Below, in pieces: positions 1-7,833 of a DNA stretch of 64,000 bases (the stretch's first letter is position 1; every line of letters begins with the position of its first letter). The position numbers and the translations under genes were made by a program. The DNA comes from Adhaeribacter rhizoryzae (GTDB lineage: Bacteria; Bacteroidota; Bacteroidia; Cytophagales; Hymenobacteraceae). The DNA lies in NCBI RefSeq assembly GCF_008629685.1, contig NZ_VWSF01000001.1:434001-498000 (forward strand), given 5' to 3'. The notes below the pieces were generated by a model that was not told where the DNA came from, did not search any database, and saw only the letters and a program-made list of their open reading frames with translations.

Positions 1-876
1 CAGTTCCCGGTTTATTTTCTGGCAGCAAACTTAGTAGCAATTACCCTTTCGAGTGTAGCCCTGGTGGTGGGTTTGGGTTTGCTGGCGCTTTCTTGGCTCC
101 CTTTGGTGCCTATTTATTTGGGTAAAGCTTTGTCCTGGCTGCTCTGGCTGATGCACGAAAGTAATTCCTGGTTGTTGCAAGCGCCCTTTCCGGTAATAAA
201 TAATATTAATTTAACTACGGTACAAACGTGGCTGCTGTATTTATTGCTGGTTTTCCTGATTTTGTTTTTCGCCCGGAAACGTTTGGTCTATTTTGCTTTT
301 TTCAGCGGCTTGCTGGTAGTTTTCTCCGGGTTAAAAATAATGGCGGCCGGTAAGCGCCAAAATAACCAATTGCTGGCAGTATACCAGGTGCCAAAAGCTA
401 CGGCCCTGGCTTTTATTTCCGGTGAACAAGGGCAATTGTTAGCCGACAGTACTTTCTATGCTAATCCTAAAAACCACCAATATATTATTCAGCCGCATTG
501 GCAGGAACTGGGCATTACCAAGCAGCACACCAATACGCTCGGGAATAATTTACCTGGTTCTATTGCAACAATGCTGCTGCCCGATGGTAACCAGTTGCTG
601 CAGTGGCAAGGTCTTAAAATATTGCGTTGTATTAAATCGCCGCGAGCTTTACTGGTGCAACAAGTTAAACCTGATTTTATAATATTGTCGCATCGGCCTT
701 ACCTGAACCTGGATGAACTAACACCTGTATTAAAAGGCACTGCTGTAATATTAGATGGCACGAACAGCCTGCGTTACCAGGAACAAATAGAACAGTTGTT
801 AACCAAAGCCGGTGTTATTTGTTATAATGTAAATAAACGCGGCGCCCTGTTACAACCGGTACCGCTGAAATACTAA
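1..876 (+). CDS. comEC: ComEC/Rec2-family DNA uptake channel, C-terminal part (partial)
   Basis: The reading frame is open from the first base, so this is the 3' end of a longer gene; about 291 residues are visible. The start of the visible part (FPVYFLAANLVAI) and the following hydrophobic segments resemble the end of the ComEC competence membrane domain. The rest is soluble and has the metallo-beta-lactamase-like fold position usual for Bacteroidota ComEC, including the late LSHRPYLNL and ILDGTNS stretches. ComEC proteins form the inner-membrane channel for single-stranded DNA during transformation. The gene ends 11 bases before the next one, so the two may be co-transcribed. The family call is by recognition of sequence style; the N-terminal half is outside the window. 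Confidence 0.8.
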   Translation, partial: QFPVYFLAANLVAITLSSVALVVGLGLLALSWLPLVPIYLGKALSWLLWLMHESNSWLLQAPFPVINNINLTTVQTWLLYLLLVFLILFFARKRLVYFAFFSGLLVVFSGLKIMAAGKRQNNQLLAVYQVPKATALAFISGEQGQLLADSTFYANPKNHQYIIQPHWQELGITKQHTNTLGNNLPGSIATMLLPDGNQLLQWQGLKILRCIKSPRALLVQQVKPDFIILSHRPYLNLDELTPVLKGTAVILDGTNSLRYQEQIEQLLTKAGVICYNVNKRGALLQPVPLKY

Positions 877-887
877 AATCAGGAATA

Positions 888-1661
888 ATGGATTACGTAC
901 AGTACCGAACCGCCGAACGCATTGCTTACATTACTTTAAACCGGCCCGAAAAACGGAATGCCTTAAACTTTGAAGTAGTGCGCCAACTCAAGCATGCTTT
1001 TGACTTTGCCGAAAACGACGAAGCCTGTAAAGTAATTGTACTGCAGGCTACCGGCGAGGTGTTTTGTGCCGGCGTAGATTTAGCGTACATGCAAACCCTG
1101 GCCCAAAACACCTTCGACGAAAATTTGTACGATTCTTCGCACCTAATGCAATTGTTCCGGCAGATTTATACGCTTAAAAAAGTGGTTATTGCCAAAGTAC
1201 ACGGGCACGCCATAGCCGGAGGTTGTGGCCTGGCTTCTATTTGCGATTTGGTATTTTCGGTGCCAGAGGCCCGGTTTGGGTATACCGAGGTAAAAATAGG
1301 TTTTGTGCCGGCCATTGTAAGTGTTTTTCTGCTGCGCAAAATAGGCGAAGCCTGCACCAAACAATTATTATTAACCGGCGATTTGGTGTCGGCGGCCAAA
1401 GCCCAGGAAATTGGGTTAATTAATTACATAATACCAGCCCCCGACCTAAACCAGGCTGTAGACGACTTTGCCCGGAAACTTTGCCAGGAGAATTCGGCCC
1501 AGAGCATGGAAATGATAAAAGAAATGCTGTACCGGTTGCCCGATATGAAGCTGAACCGCAGCCTGGATTATGCCGCCGAGATGAATGCCCTGGCGCGCGG
1601 TACCGCCGATTGCCAGCGCGGCATGGCCGCCTTTTTACAAAAAGAAAAATTCTGGTGGTAG
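888..1661 (+). CDS. Enoyl-CoA hydratase/isomerase (crotonase) family protein
   Basis: This 257-residue protein is the usual size of a single-domain crotonase. The N-terminal ITLNRPEKRNALN stretch, the first oxyanion segment (FCAGVDL, about residues 63-69) and the second (HAIAGGCGLASICDLVF, about residues 107-123) are the family signatures. The following segment, FGYTEVKIGFVPA, carries the glutamate position used by hydratases. Such enzymes act on 2-enoyl-CoA thioesters in fatty acid or branched amino acid breakdown; in this phylum similar proteins are often named methylglutaconyl-CoA hydratase. The substrate cannot be read from the sequence. It sits between comEC and the carotenoid genes with no obvious functional link to either. 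Confidence 0.88.
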   Translation: MDYVQYRTAERIAYITLNRPEKRNALNFEVVRQLKHAFDFAENDEACKVIVLQATGEVFCAGVDLAYMQTLAQNTFDENLYDSSHLMQLFRQIYTLKKVVIAKVHGHAIAGGCGLASICDLVFSVPEARFGYTEVKIGFVPAIVSVFLLRKIGEACTKQLLLTGDLVSAAKAQEIGLINYIIPAPDLNQAVDDFARKLCQENSAQSMEMIKEMLYRLPDMKLNRSLDYAAEMNALARGTADCQRGMAAFLQKEKFWW

Positions 1662-1725
1662 CATAGATTAAATTAAAATTAAATTAATATTAAAAACATA
1701 TTAAATACTTAATGGTTGTATAAAT

Positions 1726-2190
1726 ATGCTTGCCAATATTTGCATTGTAGTTTTTACATTTTTGCTCATGGAGGGGGTGGCTTGGTTTACCCATAAATAT
1801 ATATTGCACGGTTTTCTGTGGTTTTTGCACCGGTCGCACCACGTGCGGCACAACCATGCGTTTGAGCGGAACGATTTATTTTTTTTATACTACGGCGTGC
1901 TGGCAATGCTTTTTTTTATTTACGGCAGCGAAAACATGGATTACCGCTTCTGGATTGGTACCGGTATTAGTTTGTATGGTTTAACTTATTTTCTGGTGCA
2001 CGATATTTTTATTCACCGGCGGATTAAAATATTTAAAAATTCATCTAATACTTATTTAAGAGCGCTTAACATTGGCCACAAAGTACACCATAAAACTTCC
2101 GGGCGCGATGGCTCCGAGGTTTTTGGGATGTTATGGGTACCGGCAAAATATTTTGCACTAGCCCGCAAAAAGAAAACTAAGATTAAATAA
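1726..2190 (+). CDS. crtZ: Beta-carotene hydroxylase, CrtZ type
   Basis: This 154-residue membrane protein belongs to the non-haem di-iron fatty acid hydroxylase/sterol desaturase superfamily. The histidine clusters are complete: H23-x4-H28, H35 with H38-H39, H92 with H97, and H118 with H121-H122 inside HKVHHKTSGRDGSEVFG, which is typical of bacterial CrtZ. CrtZ adds hydroxyl groups at C3 and C3' of beta-ionone rings, giving zeaxanthin from beta-carotene. It is the first gene of the pigment cluster and lies only 6 bases upstream of the MerR/B12 regulator, so the two are probably co-transcribed. The upstream 64 bases are very AT-rich, but no clear -33/-7 promoter was found. Confidence 0.93.
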   Translation: MLANICIVVFTFLLMEGVAWFTHKYILHGFLWFLHRSHHVRHNHAFERNDLFFLYYGVLAMLFFIYGSENMDYRFWIGTGISLYGLTYFLVHDIFIHRRIKIFKNSSNTYLRALNIGHKVHHKTSGRDGSEVFGMLWVPAKYFALARKKKTKIK

Positions 2191-2196
2191 AGAGCA

Positions 2197-3084
2197 GTGG
2201 CGCAATATTCGATTAGAGACCTGGAACATTTGTCTGGCATTAAGGCGCATACGCTCCGTATTTGGGAGCAGCGGTACAATATTTTGCAGCCTAAACGCAC
2301 CGAAACCAATATCCGGTTCTACGACGATACCGACTTAAAACATATTCTGAATATTTCTTTCCTGAACGAACAAGGCTATAAAATTTCCAAAATAGCCAAA
2401 ATGTCGGAGCAGGAGCTGGTAAACGAAGTGCTGGTGCTAACCCAGGCCAATGTGGCATTTCCGCAGCAGTTAAATGCTTTGTTGCTGGCCATGATAGAAA
2501 TGGACGAGCAGAAATTTGACAAACTGCTGACCACTGCTATTCTGCAAAAAGGTCTGGAAAAAACCATGCTTGAGGTTATTTGCCCTTTTCTGGTAAAAAC
2601 CGGGTTGTTGTGGCAAACGGGTAGCATTAATCCTTCCCACGAACATTTTATAAGTAATCTTATCCGTCAGAAATTATTTGTGGCGATTGACGGACAGGTA
2701 ATTCCGGACCAGCAAGCGGCGCAGCGTTTTTTATTATACCTGCCCGAAGGCGAGCTGCACGAAATAGGCTTGTTGTTTAGTAATTATGTTATTCGCAACC
2801 GGGGCAATCATGTAATGTACCTGGGGCAGAATTTACCTTTCACCGACCTGGAAACCTGCGTACATTATTACAAACCACACTTTATATGCACCGCTTTTAC
2901 CTATATGCCCGAACGCGACAAGGTACAGGAATATATAAATAACTTATCGGCCTTAGCTGATGAAATTATTGTATACCTGGCCGGAAGCCAGGTACAGTTC
3001 GGGCACATAAATTTCCCGTCTAATATTATTAAAATTTCTTCTTTACCAGAATTTATCGGGCATATTCAGGACGTTTCTAAGTAA
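2197..3084 (+). CDS. MerR-family regulator with B12-binding domain (CarH/LitR-like photoreceptor candidate)
   Basis: The 295-residue protein has an N-terminal MerR winged-helix domain (about 4-72) followed by a methionine-synthase-like helical cap and a cobalamin-binding Rossmann domain (about 90-290). Residues that can be seen are W139 and E149-H150 in the exact W-x9-EH spacing used by CarH to cradle adenosylcobalamin, and H188 in ExHxxG (E186, H188, G191), the lower cobalt ligand position. The residue after the tryptophan is Q140, where Thermus CarH has the histidine that captures cobalt after light exposure. Translation starts at a GTG, 6 bases after the crtZ stop. By analogy with CarH it should repress pigment genes in the dark and release DNA on illumination; that role is inferred from family and location. 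Confidence 0.86.
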   Translation: MAQYSIRDLEHLSGIKAHTLRIWEQRYNILQPKRTETNIRFYDDTDLKHILNISFLNEQGYKISKIAKMSEQELVNEVLVLTQANVAFPQQLNALLLAMIEMDEQKFDKLLTTAILQKGLEKTMLEVICPFLVKTGLLWQTGSINPSHEHFISNLIRQKLFVAIDGQVIPDQQAAQRFLLYLPEGELHEIGLLFSNYVIRNRGNHVMYLGQNLPFTDLETCVHYYKPHFICTAFTYMPERDKVQEYINNLSALADEIIVYLAGSQVQFGHINFPSNIIKISSLPEFIGHIQDVSK

Positions 3085-3538
3085 GTTGCCGTTGGCAGAT
3101 GGTTTAAGCACCTAACGCAATATTTTAGAGCGGTTGGTTATTGGCACATTTCTTCACTGGCTTTCGTAAATATTCTTTCGTAAGTAGCTAGCCTCAGCTA
3201 TTGCCGTAATAAATTATATGCTAAAAATTAGCGGCAACTACCTTTAAGGTTTTGTACCTGTTCTACTTCTTCTAACTCTTTACTAATAATTTTTTCTGGT
3301 TCTGCTACCTGTTGTCTGGTACCAGCGTTAAGTAGTATAAATAATTTATTTGCTTAAAATTCAATAATTTACAGTTAAACATGCGTATAAACCCGTATGT
3401 AAATTCTTAGTAGCACGTGCTTAAAGCCACTTAAATAATAATCTGTTTAATTATTTAAAAATAAAGTTAAACAATAAGAAACTTATTCAGTTTATTTTAG
3501 TATAATTGTTTAACTATTGGCTATTAACCATAAACAGG
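3085..3538 (+). other. Intergenic region between CarH-like gene and ECF sigma gene
   Basis: This 454-base AT-rich gap separates the regulator from the sigma factor gene, with no convincing ORF. It should hold the promoter for the downstream carotenoid genes and the operator of the upstream regulator. Its clearest structure is an 11-bp inverted repeat near its downstream end (annotated separately). TATAATTG at 3501-3508 is one base off the TAnnTTTG -7 element, but no -33 partner is evident. Confidence 0.6.
3465..3515. promoter_or_regulatory. 11-bp inverted repeat before the ECF sigma gene (candidate operator)
   Basis: AGTTAAACAAT (3465-3475) is matched perfectly by ATTGTTTAACT (3505-3515) with 29 bases between the arms. 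The right arm overlaps a TATAATTG promoter-like element and ends 23 bases before the sigma gene ATG. The same 11-mer recurs once after the last carotenoid gene at 9816-9826. A regulator-binding role is inferred from position only. Confidence 0.45.
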
Positions 3539-4054
3539 ATGACTGCAATTGAATTCACCAACCAGGTGCAAACCCTATCTTACTCCTTAAAGCCCGTTGC
3601 TCTTAATCTCACCCGCGATCTGGACGATGCCAAAGACCTCATCCAGGAAACACTGATGAAAGCCTTGTTGAATAAAGAGAAGTTTAAAGCCGGTACCAAT
3701 TTAAAAGCCTGGCTTTATACTATTATGCGCAACTCTTTTATTAATAATTATAATAAAATTACCAAGCGCAGCACTACGCTCGATAACACCGATCAGATTA
3801 CTTTTCTGAACACCGACGACCGGTTTGTGGCCCAGAACAGTGCTACCGGTAGCTTTGCCATGAACGATATAAACAAAGCCATTGAATATTTGAGCGAAGA
3901 ATACCGGACGCCTTTTATGATGTATTACACGGGCTTTAAATACCTGGAGATTGCCGATAAATTGCAAATTCCGATTGGTACCGTAAAAAACCGTATACAT
4001 ATCGCCCGGAAAGAATTAAAAGAAATGCTGCGGGTGTATAATCCGGCGGTTTAA
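3539..4054 (+). CDS. ECF-type RNA polymerase sigma factor
   Basis: The protein is 171 residues from the chosen ATG at 3539; an in-frame TTG at 3506 would add 11 residues that do not resemble the family. Region 2 is visible as DLDDAKDLIQETLMKA and LKAWLYTIMRN, and region 4 as YLSEEYRTPFMMYYTGFKYLEIA with the helix-turn-helix IPIGTVKNRIHIARKEL. ECF sigmas direct polymerase to a small set of promoters. The position between a CarH-like regulator and crtI recalls the light-induced CarQ system of Myxococcus, where an ECF sigma drives carotenogenesis. Unlike CarQ, no anti-sigma membrane protein is encoded next to it. The gene is followed by crtI after 88 bases. Confidence 0.9.
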   Translation: MTAIEFTNQVQTLSYSLKPVALNLTRDLDDAKDLIQETLMKALLNKEKFKAGTNLKAWLYTIMRNSFINNYNKITKRSTTLDNTDQITFLNTDDRFVAQNSATGSFAMNDINKAIEYLSEEYRTPFMMYYTGFKYLEIADKLQIPIGTVKNRIHIARKELKEMLRVYNPAV

Positions 4055-4142
4055 GGCTACTTTAGCCAAGTTTATATTTACCTGATTAACCTTTAGTGGG
4101 TAAGGTTGCGTAATCCGGTGTTCTTAAGATAAGATTTTTTAT

Positions 4143-5621
4143 ATGGCAGTGCAGAAAAAAGTAGTTGTAATTGGGGCCGGCTTCTCCGGCATGGCTGCAG
4201 CTACCAGTTTGGCACAACAAGGGTTTCGGGTTACGCTCCTCGAAAAGCACGATCGGCCGGGTGGCCGGGCGCGTTCTTTTACCGCCCAGGGTTTTACTTT
4301 CGATATGGGCCCAAGCTGGTATTGGATGCCCGATGTGTTTGAAAAATATTTCAATAAATTCAACAAAACTACCGCCGACTTTTACGCTCTCCAACGCCTG
4401 GACCCTTCCTACACCATTATTTTTGGGGAAGATGATTTTATGCCCATTCCGGCACAACTAACCCAGGTTTATAGTTTGTTCGAATCGCTGGAGCCCGGCA
4501 GCAGCCAACGGTTAAAAACTTTTCTGGACCAGGCTGCCTATAAATACGAGGTGGGCATTAATAAACTGGTATACAAGCCTGGCCGCTCCGTAACCGAATT
4601 CCTGGACTGGCAACTGCTGCTGGATGTTTTCCGGTTAGATGTTTTTCAATCGATGCACCAGCACGTGCGGAAATATTTCCGGCACGAAAAAATAATTAAG
4701 CTAATGGAGTTTCCGGTTTTGTTTCTGGGCGCATTGCCCCAAAACACGCCGGCCCTGTATAGCTTAATGAACTACGCCGATATTGCCCTGGGTACCTGGT
4801 ACCCCAGAGGAGGCATGTACAAAATAGTAGAAGGCATGGAAGCGCTGGCTAAAGAACAAGGTGTTGATTTTTGCTATAACCAGGAAGTTACCTCTTTTAA
4901 CTCTGAAGGCGGAAATATTAACCAGGTAATTACGGCCACCAACACTTTCGATACCGATATTGTGGTAGCCGGAGCCGATTATCATCACGTAGAAGAAAAG
5001 TTGCTGTTGCCGGCGCAGCGCAGTTATTCCGAAGCTTACTGGCAAAAGCGGGTGATGGCGCCTTCGTCGTTAATATTTTATTTGGGCATTAACAAACGCC
5101 TGGAAAATTTGCAGCACCACAACCTGTTTTTCGACGAAGATTTTGAGCCGCATGCCCGCGAAATATACGAGAACCCAAAGTGGCCTACCAACCCGTTATT
5201 TTACGTATCGGCGCCGTCGCAAACCGACCCCACGGTAGCGCCCGCCGGTTGCGAAAATTTATTTGTTTTAATTCCGGTAGCCCCCGATTTAGAAGATAAC
5301 GAAACTACCCGCGAAAAATATTACGATTTGGTAATGCAGCGGCTGGAAAGGTTAACCAAGCAATCTATTCGGGAACATGTAATATTTAAACGCAGCTACG
5401 CGCACCAGGATTTTATCAGCGATTATCATGCTTTTAAAGGTAATGCTTACGGCTTGGCCAATACGCTAATGCAAACAGCTATTTTAAAGCCGGCGTTGCA
5501 CAGCAAAAAGGTGAAAAACTTATATTATACGGGTCAGTTAACCGTGCCGGGGCCCGGGGTGCCGCCTTCGCTTATTTCGGGGCAGGTAGTAGCCCACGAA
5601 ATTGGTTTGGCTTATTCTTAG
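4143..5621 (+). CDS. crtI: Phytoene desaturase (CrtI type)
   Basis: This 492-residue protein starts with the FAD-binding motif GAGFSGMAAA (about 12-21) and the GGRARSF stretch, followed by DMGPSWYWMP, all typical of CrtI-type carotenoid desaturases. The C-terminal segment LYYTGQLTVPGPGVPPSLISG is the conserved bacterial-type CrtI flavin-binding end. The enzyme introduces double bonds into phytoene to give lycopene, using FAD at the membrane surface. The length is normal for the family. It lies directly after the ECF sigma gene and 137 bases before crtB. A related desaturase acting on another carotene is possible, but the adjacency to phytoene synthase favours CrtI. Confidence 0.94.
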   Translation: MAVQKKVVVIGAGFSGMAAATSLAQQGFRVTLLEKHDRPGGRARSFTAQGFTFDMGPSWYWMPDVFEKYFNKFNKTTADFYALQRLDPSYTIIFGEDDFMPIPAQLTQVYSLFESLEPGSSQRLKTFLDQAAYKYEVGINKLVYKPGRSVTEFLDWQLLLDVFRLDVFQSMHQHVRKYFRHEKIIKLMEFPVLFLGALPQNTPALYSLMNYADIALGTWYPRGGMYKIVEGMEALAKEQGVDFCYNQEVTSFNSEGGNINQVITATNTFDTDIVVAGADYHHVEEKLLLPAQRSYSEAYWQKRVMAPSSLIFYLGINKRLENLQHHNLFFDEDFEPHAREIYENPKWPTNPLFYVSAPSQTDPTVAPAGCENLFVLIPVAPDLEDNETTREKYYDLVMQRLERLTKQSIREHVIFKRSYAHQDFISDYHAFKGNAYGLANTLMQTAILKPALHSKKVKNLYYTGQLTVPGPGVPPSLISGQVVAHEIGLAYS

Positions 5622-5636
5622 GGCAGGGGTTAAGCT

Positions 5637-5660
5637 GTTTGGGTTAATAAATTCCCAAAC
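5637..5660. repeat. Small hairpin in the crtI-crtB gap
   Basis: GTTTGGG (5637-5643) pairs with CCCAAAC (5654-5660) around a 10-base AT-rich loop, 16 bases after the crtI stop. There is no T-tract, so it is more likely an mRNA processing or stability element than a terminator. It may let crtI and crtB be expressed at different levels. Confidence 0.35.
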
Positions 5661-5758
5661 CATTTAACTAAATAGCAGTTACTAGGTTTTAGGGTAGGCG
5701 TGTAAGCGGGCAGGGTAATATTTTAAATTTAATTAGTGTACTTAAATAATATTGGCCC

Positions 5759-6595
5759 ATGATGGCGTTATTTGACGAGACGAGCTACAAATGCAGTAAG
5801 CTGATAACCCAGCAATACAGCACTTCTTTTACGTTGGGCATTAAAACCCTCGATAAAAAATTTCATTACCCCATTTACGGTATTTATGGTTTTGTGCGGT
5901 TCGCCGACGAAATTGTAGATACCTTTCATGCGCATAACAAAGCCGAACTGCTGGATGATTTTGAAGCCTGCACCTACGAGGCTATCCAAAAGCGAATCAG
6001 CCTGAATCCGGTACTGCATTCTTTCCAGGCGGTGGTACACGCGTATAATATCGACCTTTCTTATATTGATGCTTTTCTGAAGAGTATGCGCATGGATTTG
6101 CTGGACCAGCGCTACGACAAAGATTTATACGATGAATATATTTACGGCTCGGCCGAAGTAGTAGGTTTAATGTGTTTGCGGGTATTCTGCGAAGGCGACG
6201 AAGCTTTGTTCGATAAGTTAAAAGAACCGGCCCGCAGCCTGGGTGCCGCTTTCCAGAAAGTAAATTTTTTGCGCGACATGAAGAGCGATTACAAAGAACG
6301 GGGACGGGTATACTTTCCTAAAATAGATTTTGCTTCGTTCGATAACGATTGTAAAGCGGCCATTGAACAAGATATTCGCCACGATTTTGACGAAGCTTAC
6401 AAAGGTATTTTGCAACTGCCTAAGTCGGCGCGCATGGGCGTTTACTTAGCTTATATTTATTATTTAAAGCTTTTTCGGAAAATTCAGCACCTGCCGGCAG
6501 CCCGAATTCTGTCGGAACGCGTAAGAGTACCCGATAACACCAAGCTGGCGTTATTGGTAGGTTCTTACCTGCGTTACCGTTTCAACACCATATAA
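5759..6595 (+). CDS. crtB: Phytoene synthase (squalene/phytoene synthase family)
   Basis: The 278-residue protein has both aspartate-rich motifs of trans-isoprenyl head-to-head synthases: D50-E-I-V-D54 in GFVRFADEIVDTF, and D173-M-K-S-D177 in NFLRDMKSDYKERGRVYFP. These bind the Mg-diphosphate of two geranylgeranyl diphosphate molecules, which are joined to phytoene. Two ATG codons are adjacent at 5759 and 5762; either could be used. The downstream gene starts 7 bases after its stop, so translation is probably coupled. The crtI-crtB order and the carotenoid neighbours support phytoene over squalene as product. Confidence 0.94.
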   Translation: MMALFDETSYKCSKLITQQYSTSFTLGIKTLDKKFHYPIYGIYGFVRFADEIVDTFHAHNKAELLDDFEACTYEAIQKRISLNPVLHSFQAVVHAYNIDLSYIDAFLKSMRMDLLDQRYDKDLYDEYIYGSAEVVGLMCLRVFCEGDEALFDKLKEPARSLGAAFQKVNFLRDMKSDYKERGRVYFPKIDFASFDNDCKAAIEQDIRHDFDEAYKGILQLPKSARMGVYLAYIYYLKLFRKIQHLPAARILSERVRVPDNTKLALLVGSYLRYRFNTI

Positions 6596-6602
6596 ATTTA
6601 TC

Positions 6603-7133
6603 GTGCATTTATTACTACTTACGCTCAGCTTAACCTTTATCAGTTTTTTTTTACAAACCGAATATACGTACCGGGTACAGGATTTGCGCAAACTTTACGA
6701 GAAAGGAACCAAAGACAAAGCTACTTGCGAGAAGCTGGCCCATCACCTAAAGCAATATAAAGGCCAGGACCCAGTAGTGCTGGGTTTCGAGGCCGGCGTG
6801 CAGGGCATGATGGCCAAACACGCCTGGAGCCCTTATGCTAAAATTAAACACTTGCGTACTTCGGCCCAAATATTTGAAGAAGTTATAAACAAACATCCGC
6901 AGGTTGCCGAGGTGCGGTTTCTGCGATATTCGCTGGAGTTTTTTATACCGCGCTACTTAAACATGAGCGAACACCTGGACGAAGACAAGAAAATATTTCT
7001 GGATCAACTTTTCCGCTACCCCAACTCCAGTATAGATGCCGATGTTTACCGCAGCATCCGGGGATTTTTGTTGAAGCACCCCGACCAACTGACGGAACAG
7101 GAGAAAAAACAGCTCTATAACCTAAAAGCCTGA
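6603..7133 (+). CDS. Unknown exported protein within the carotenoid operon
   Basis: This 176-residue protein starts at GTG and begins with a short hydrophobic stretch (about residues 2-18) that looks like a signal peptide or membrane anchor. The remainder is mixed helical and charged, with YLNMSEHLDEDKK and a C-terminal DQLTEQEKKQLYNL stretch, and no catalytic motif that I recognise. It is tightly packed: 7 bases after crtB, and its stop overlaps the lycopene cyclase start as TGATG. Such coupling suggests it acts with the pigment enzymes, for instance at the membrane, but no function is assigned. I recall similar unnamed proteins in pigment clusters of related bacteria, which would need a search to confirm. 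Confidence 0.75.
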   Translation: MHLLLLTLSLTFISFFLQTEYTYRVQDLRKLYEKGTKDKATCEKLAHHLKQYKGQDPVVLGFEAGVQGMMAKHAWSPYAKIKHLRTSAQIFEEVINKHPQVAEVRFLRYSLEFFIPRYLNMSEHLDEDKKIFLDQLFRYPNSSIDADVYRSIRGFLLKHPDQLTEQEKKQLYNLKA

Positions 7134-7828
7134 TGTATATTTATTTGTACTTAAACTTATTTACCATTTTTTTCCCGTTGGTCTTGTCTTTCGATAAGCG
7201 GGTAGCCTTTTACAAAAATTGGCCTCACCTGTTTCCAGCCATAACCATAAACGCGCTGATATTTATTATCTGGGATATTTATTTTACCCACCTGGGCGTG
7301 TGGGACTTTAACCCTGAATATTTACTGGGCATTTATTTCTTTGGACTGCCCCTGGAAGAAATATTGTTTTTTATTACGGTGCCTTACGCCTGCGTATTTA
7401 TTTACGAGTGCCTGAATGCCTATATTCCCAAAGATTTCTTTCGACCTTATGCCACCGGATTATCCGTTGCGTTGGTTTTAATGTTAATTCCTCTGGGTTT
7501 ATTTTTTCTGCCGCGGCTGTATACTTCTATTACTTTTTTGGGCTTAAGTATAATGCAATTACTGCACTACCGGCTTTTAAAAAACCAGGTTTTAGGTAGA
7601 TTTTACGTAGCATATTTCGTACATTTAATACCGTTCCTGCTGGTAAACGGGGTATTAACCGCGTTGCCGGTGGTGCTTTATAACAATAATTATAACCTGG
7701 GCGTGCGCCTCACAACCATCCCCATCGAAGACACCATGTATTCGATGCTAATGCTTTTAATTACCATTTCGATATACGAGTGGCTGCGGCGCCGGAAGGC
7801 TAAACAAAATAATGCTTTAGTGGTTTAA
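7133..7828 (+). CDS. Lycopene cyclase, fused CrtYc-CrtYd domain type
   Basis: The 231-residue integral membrane protein has about seven hydrophobic segments and two copies of the lycopene cyclase domain motif. The first is GLPLEEILFFITVPYACVF (about residues 65-85). The second is RLTTIPIEDTMYSMLMLL near the end. In Gram-positive bacteria these halves are two proteins (CrtYc and CrtYd); here they are fused, as in other Bacteroidota and fungi. The enzyme closes the psi ends of lycopene into beta-ionone rings, giving beta-carotene. It starts within the preceding stop codon and ends 5 bases before ispH, so it is clearly part of one operon. Confidence 0.9.
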   Translation: MYIYLYLNLFTIFFPLVLSFDKRVAFYKNWPHLFPAITINALIFIIWDIYFTHLGVWDFNPEYLLGIYFFGLPLEEILFFITVPYACVFIYECLNAYIPKDFFRPYATGLSVALVLMLIPLGLFFLPRLYTSITFLGLSIMQLLHYRLLKNQVLGRFYVAYFVHLIPFLLVNGVLTALPVVLYNNNYNLGVRLTTIPIEDTMYSMLMLLITISIYEWLRRRKAKQNNALVV

Positions 7829-7833
7829 AAAAT

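Noticed and set aside
3084-3239. AGTTGCCG / CGGCAACT inverted pair in the CarH-sigma gap
   Set aside because: 8-bp arms about 140 bases apart are expected by chance.
3506-3538. TTG start extending the ECF sigma by 11 residues
   Set aside because: The extension does not resemble the family and covers the palindrome; the ATG at 3539 is a better start.
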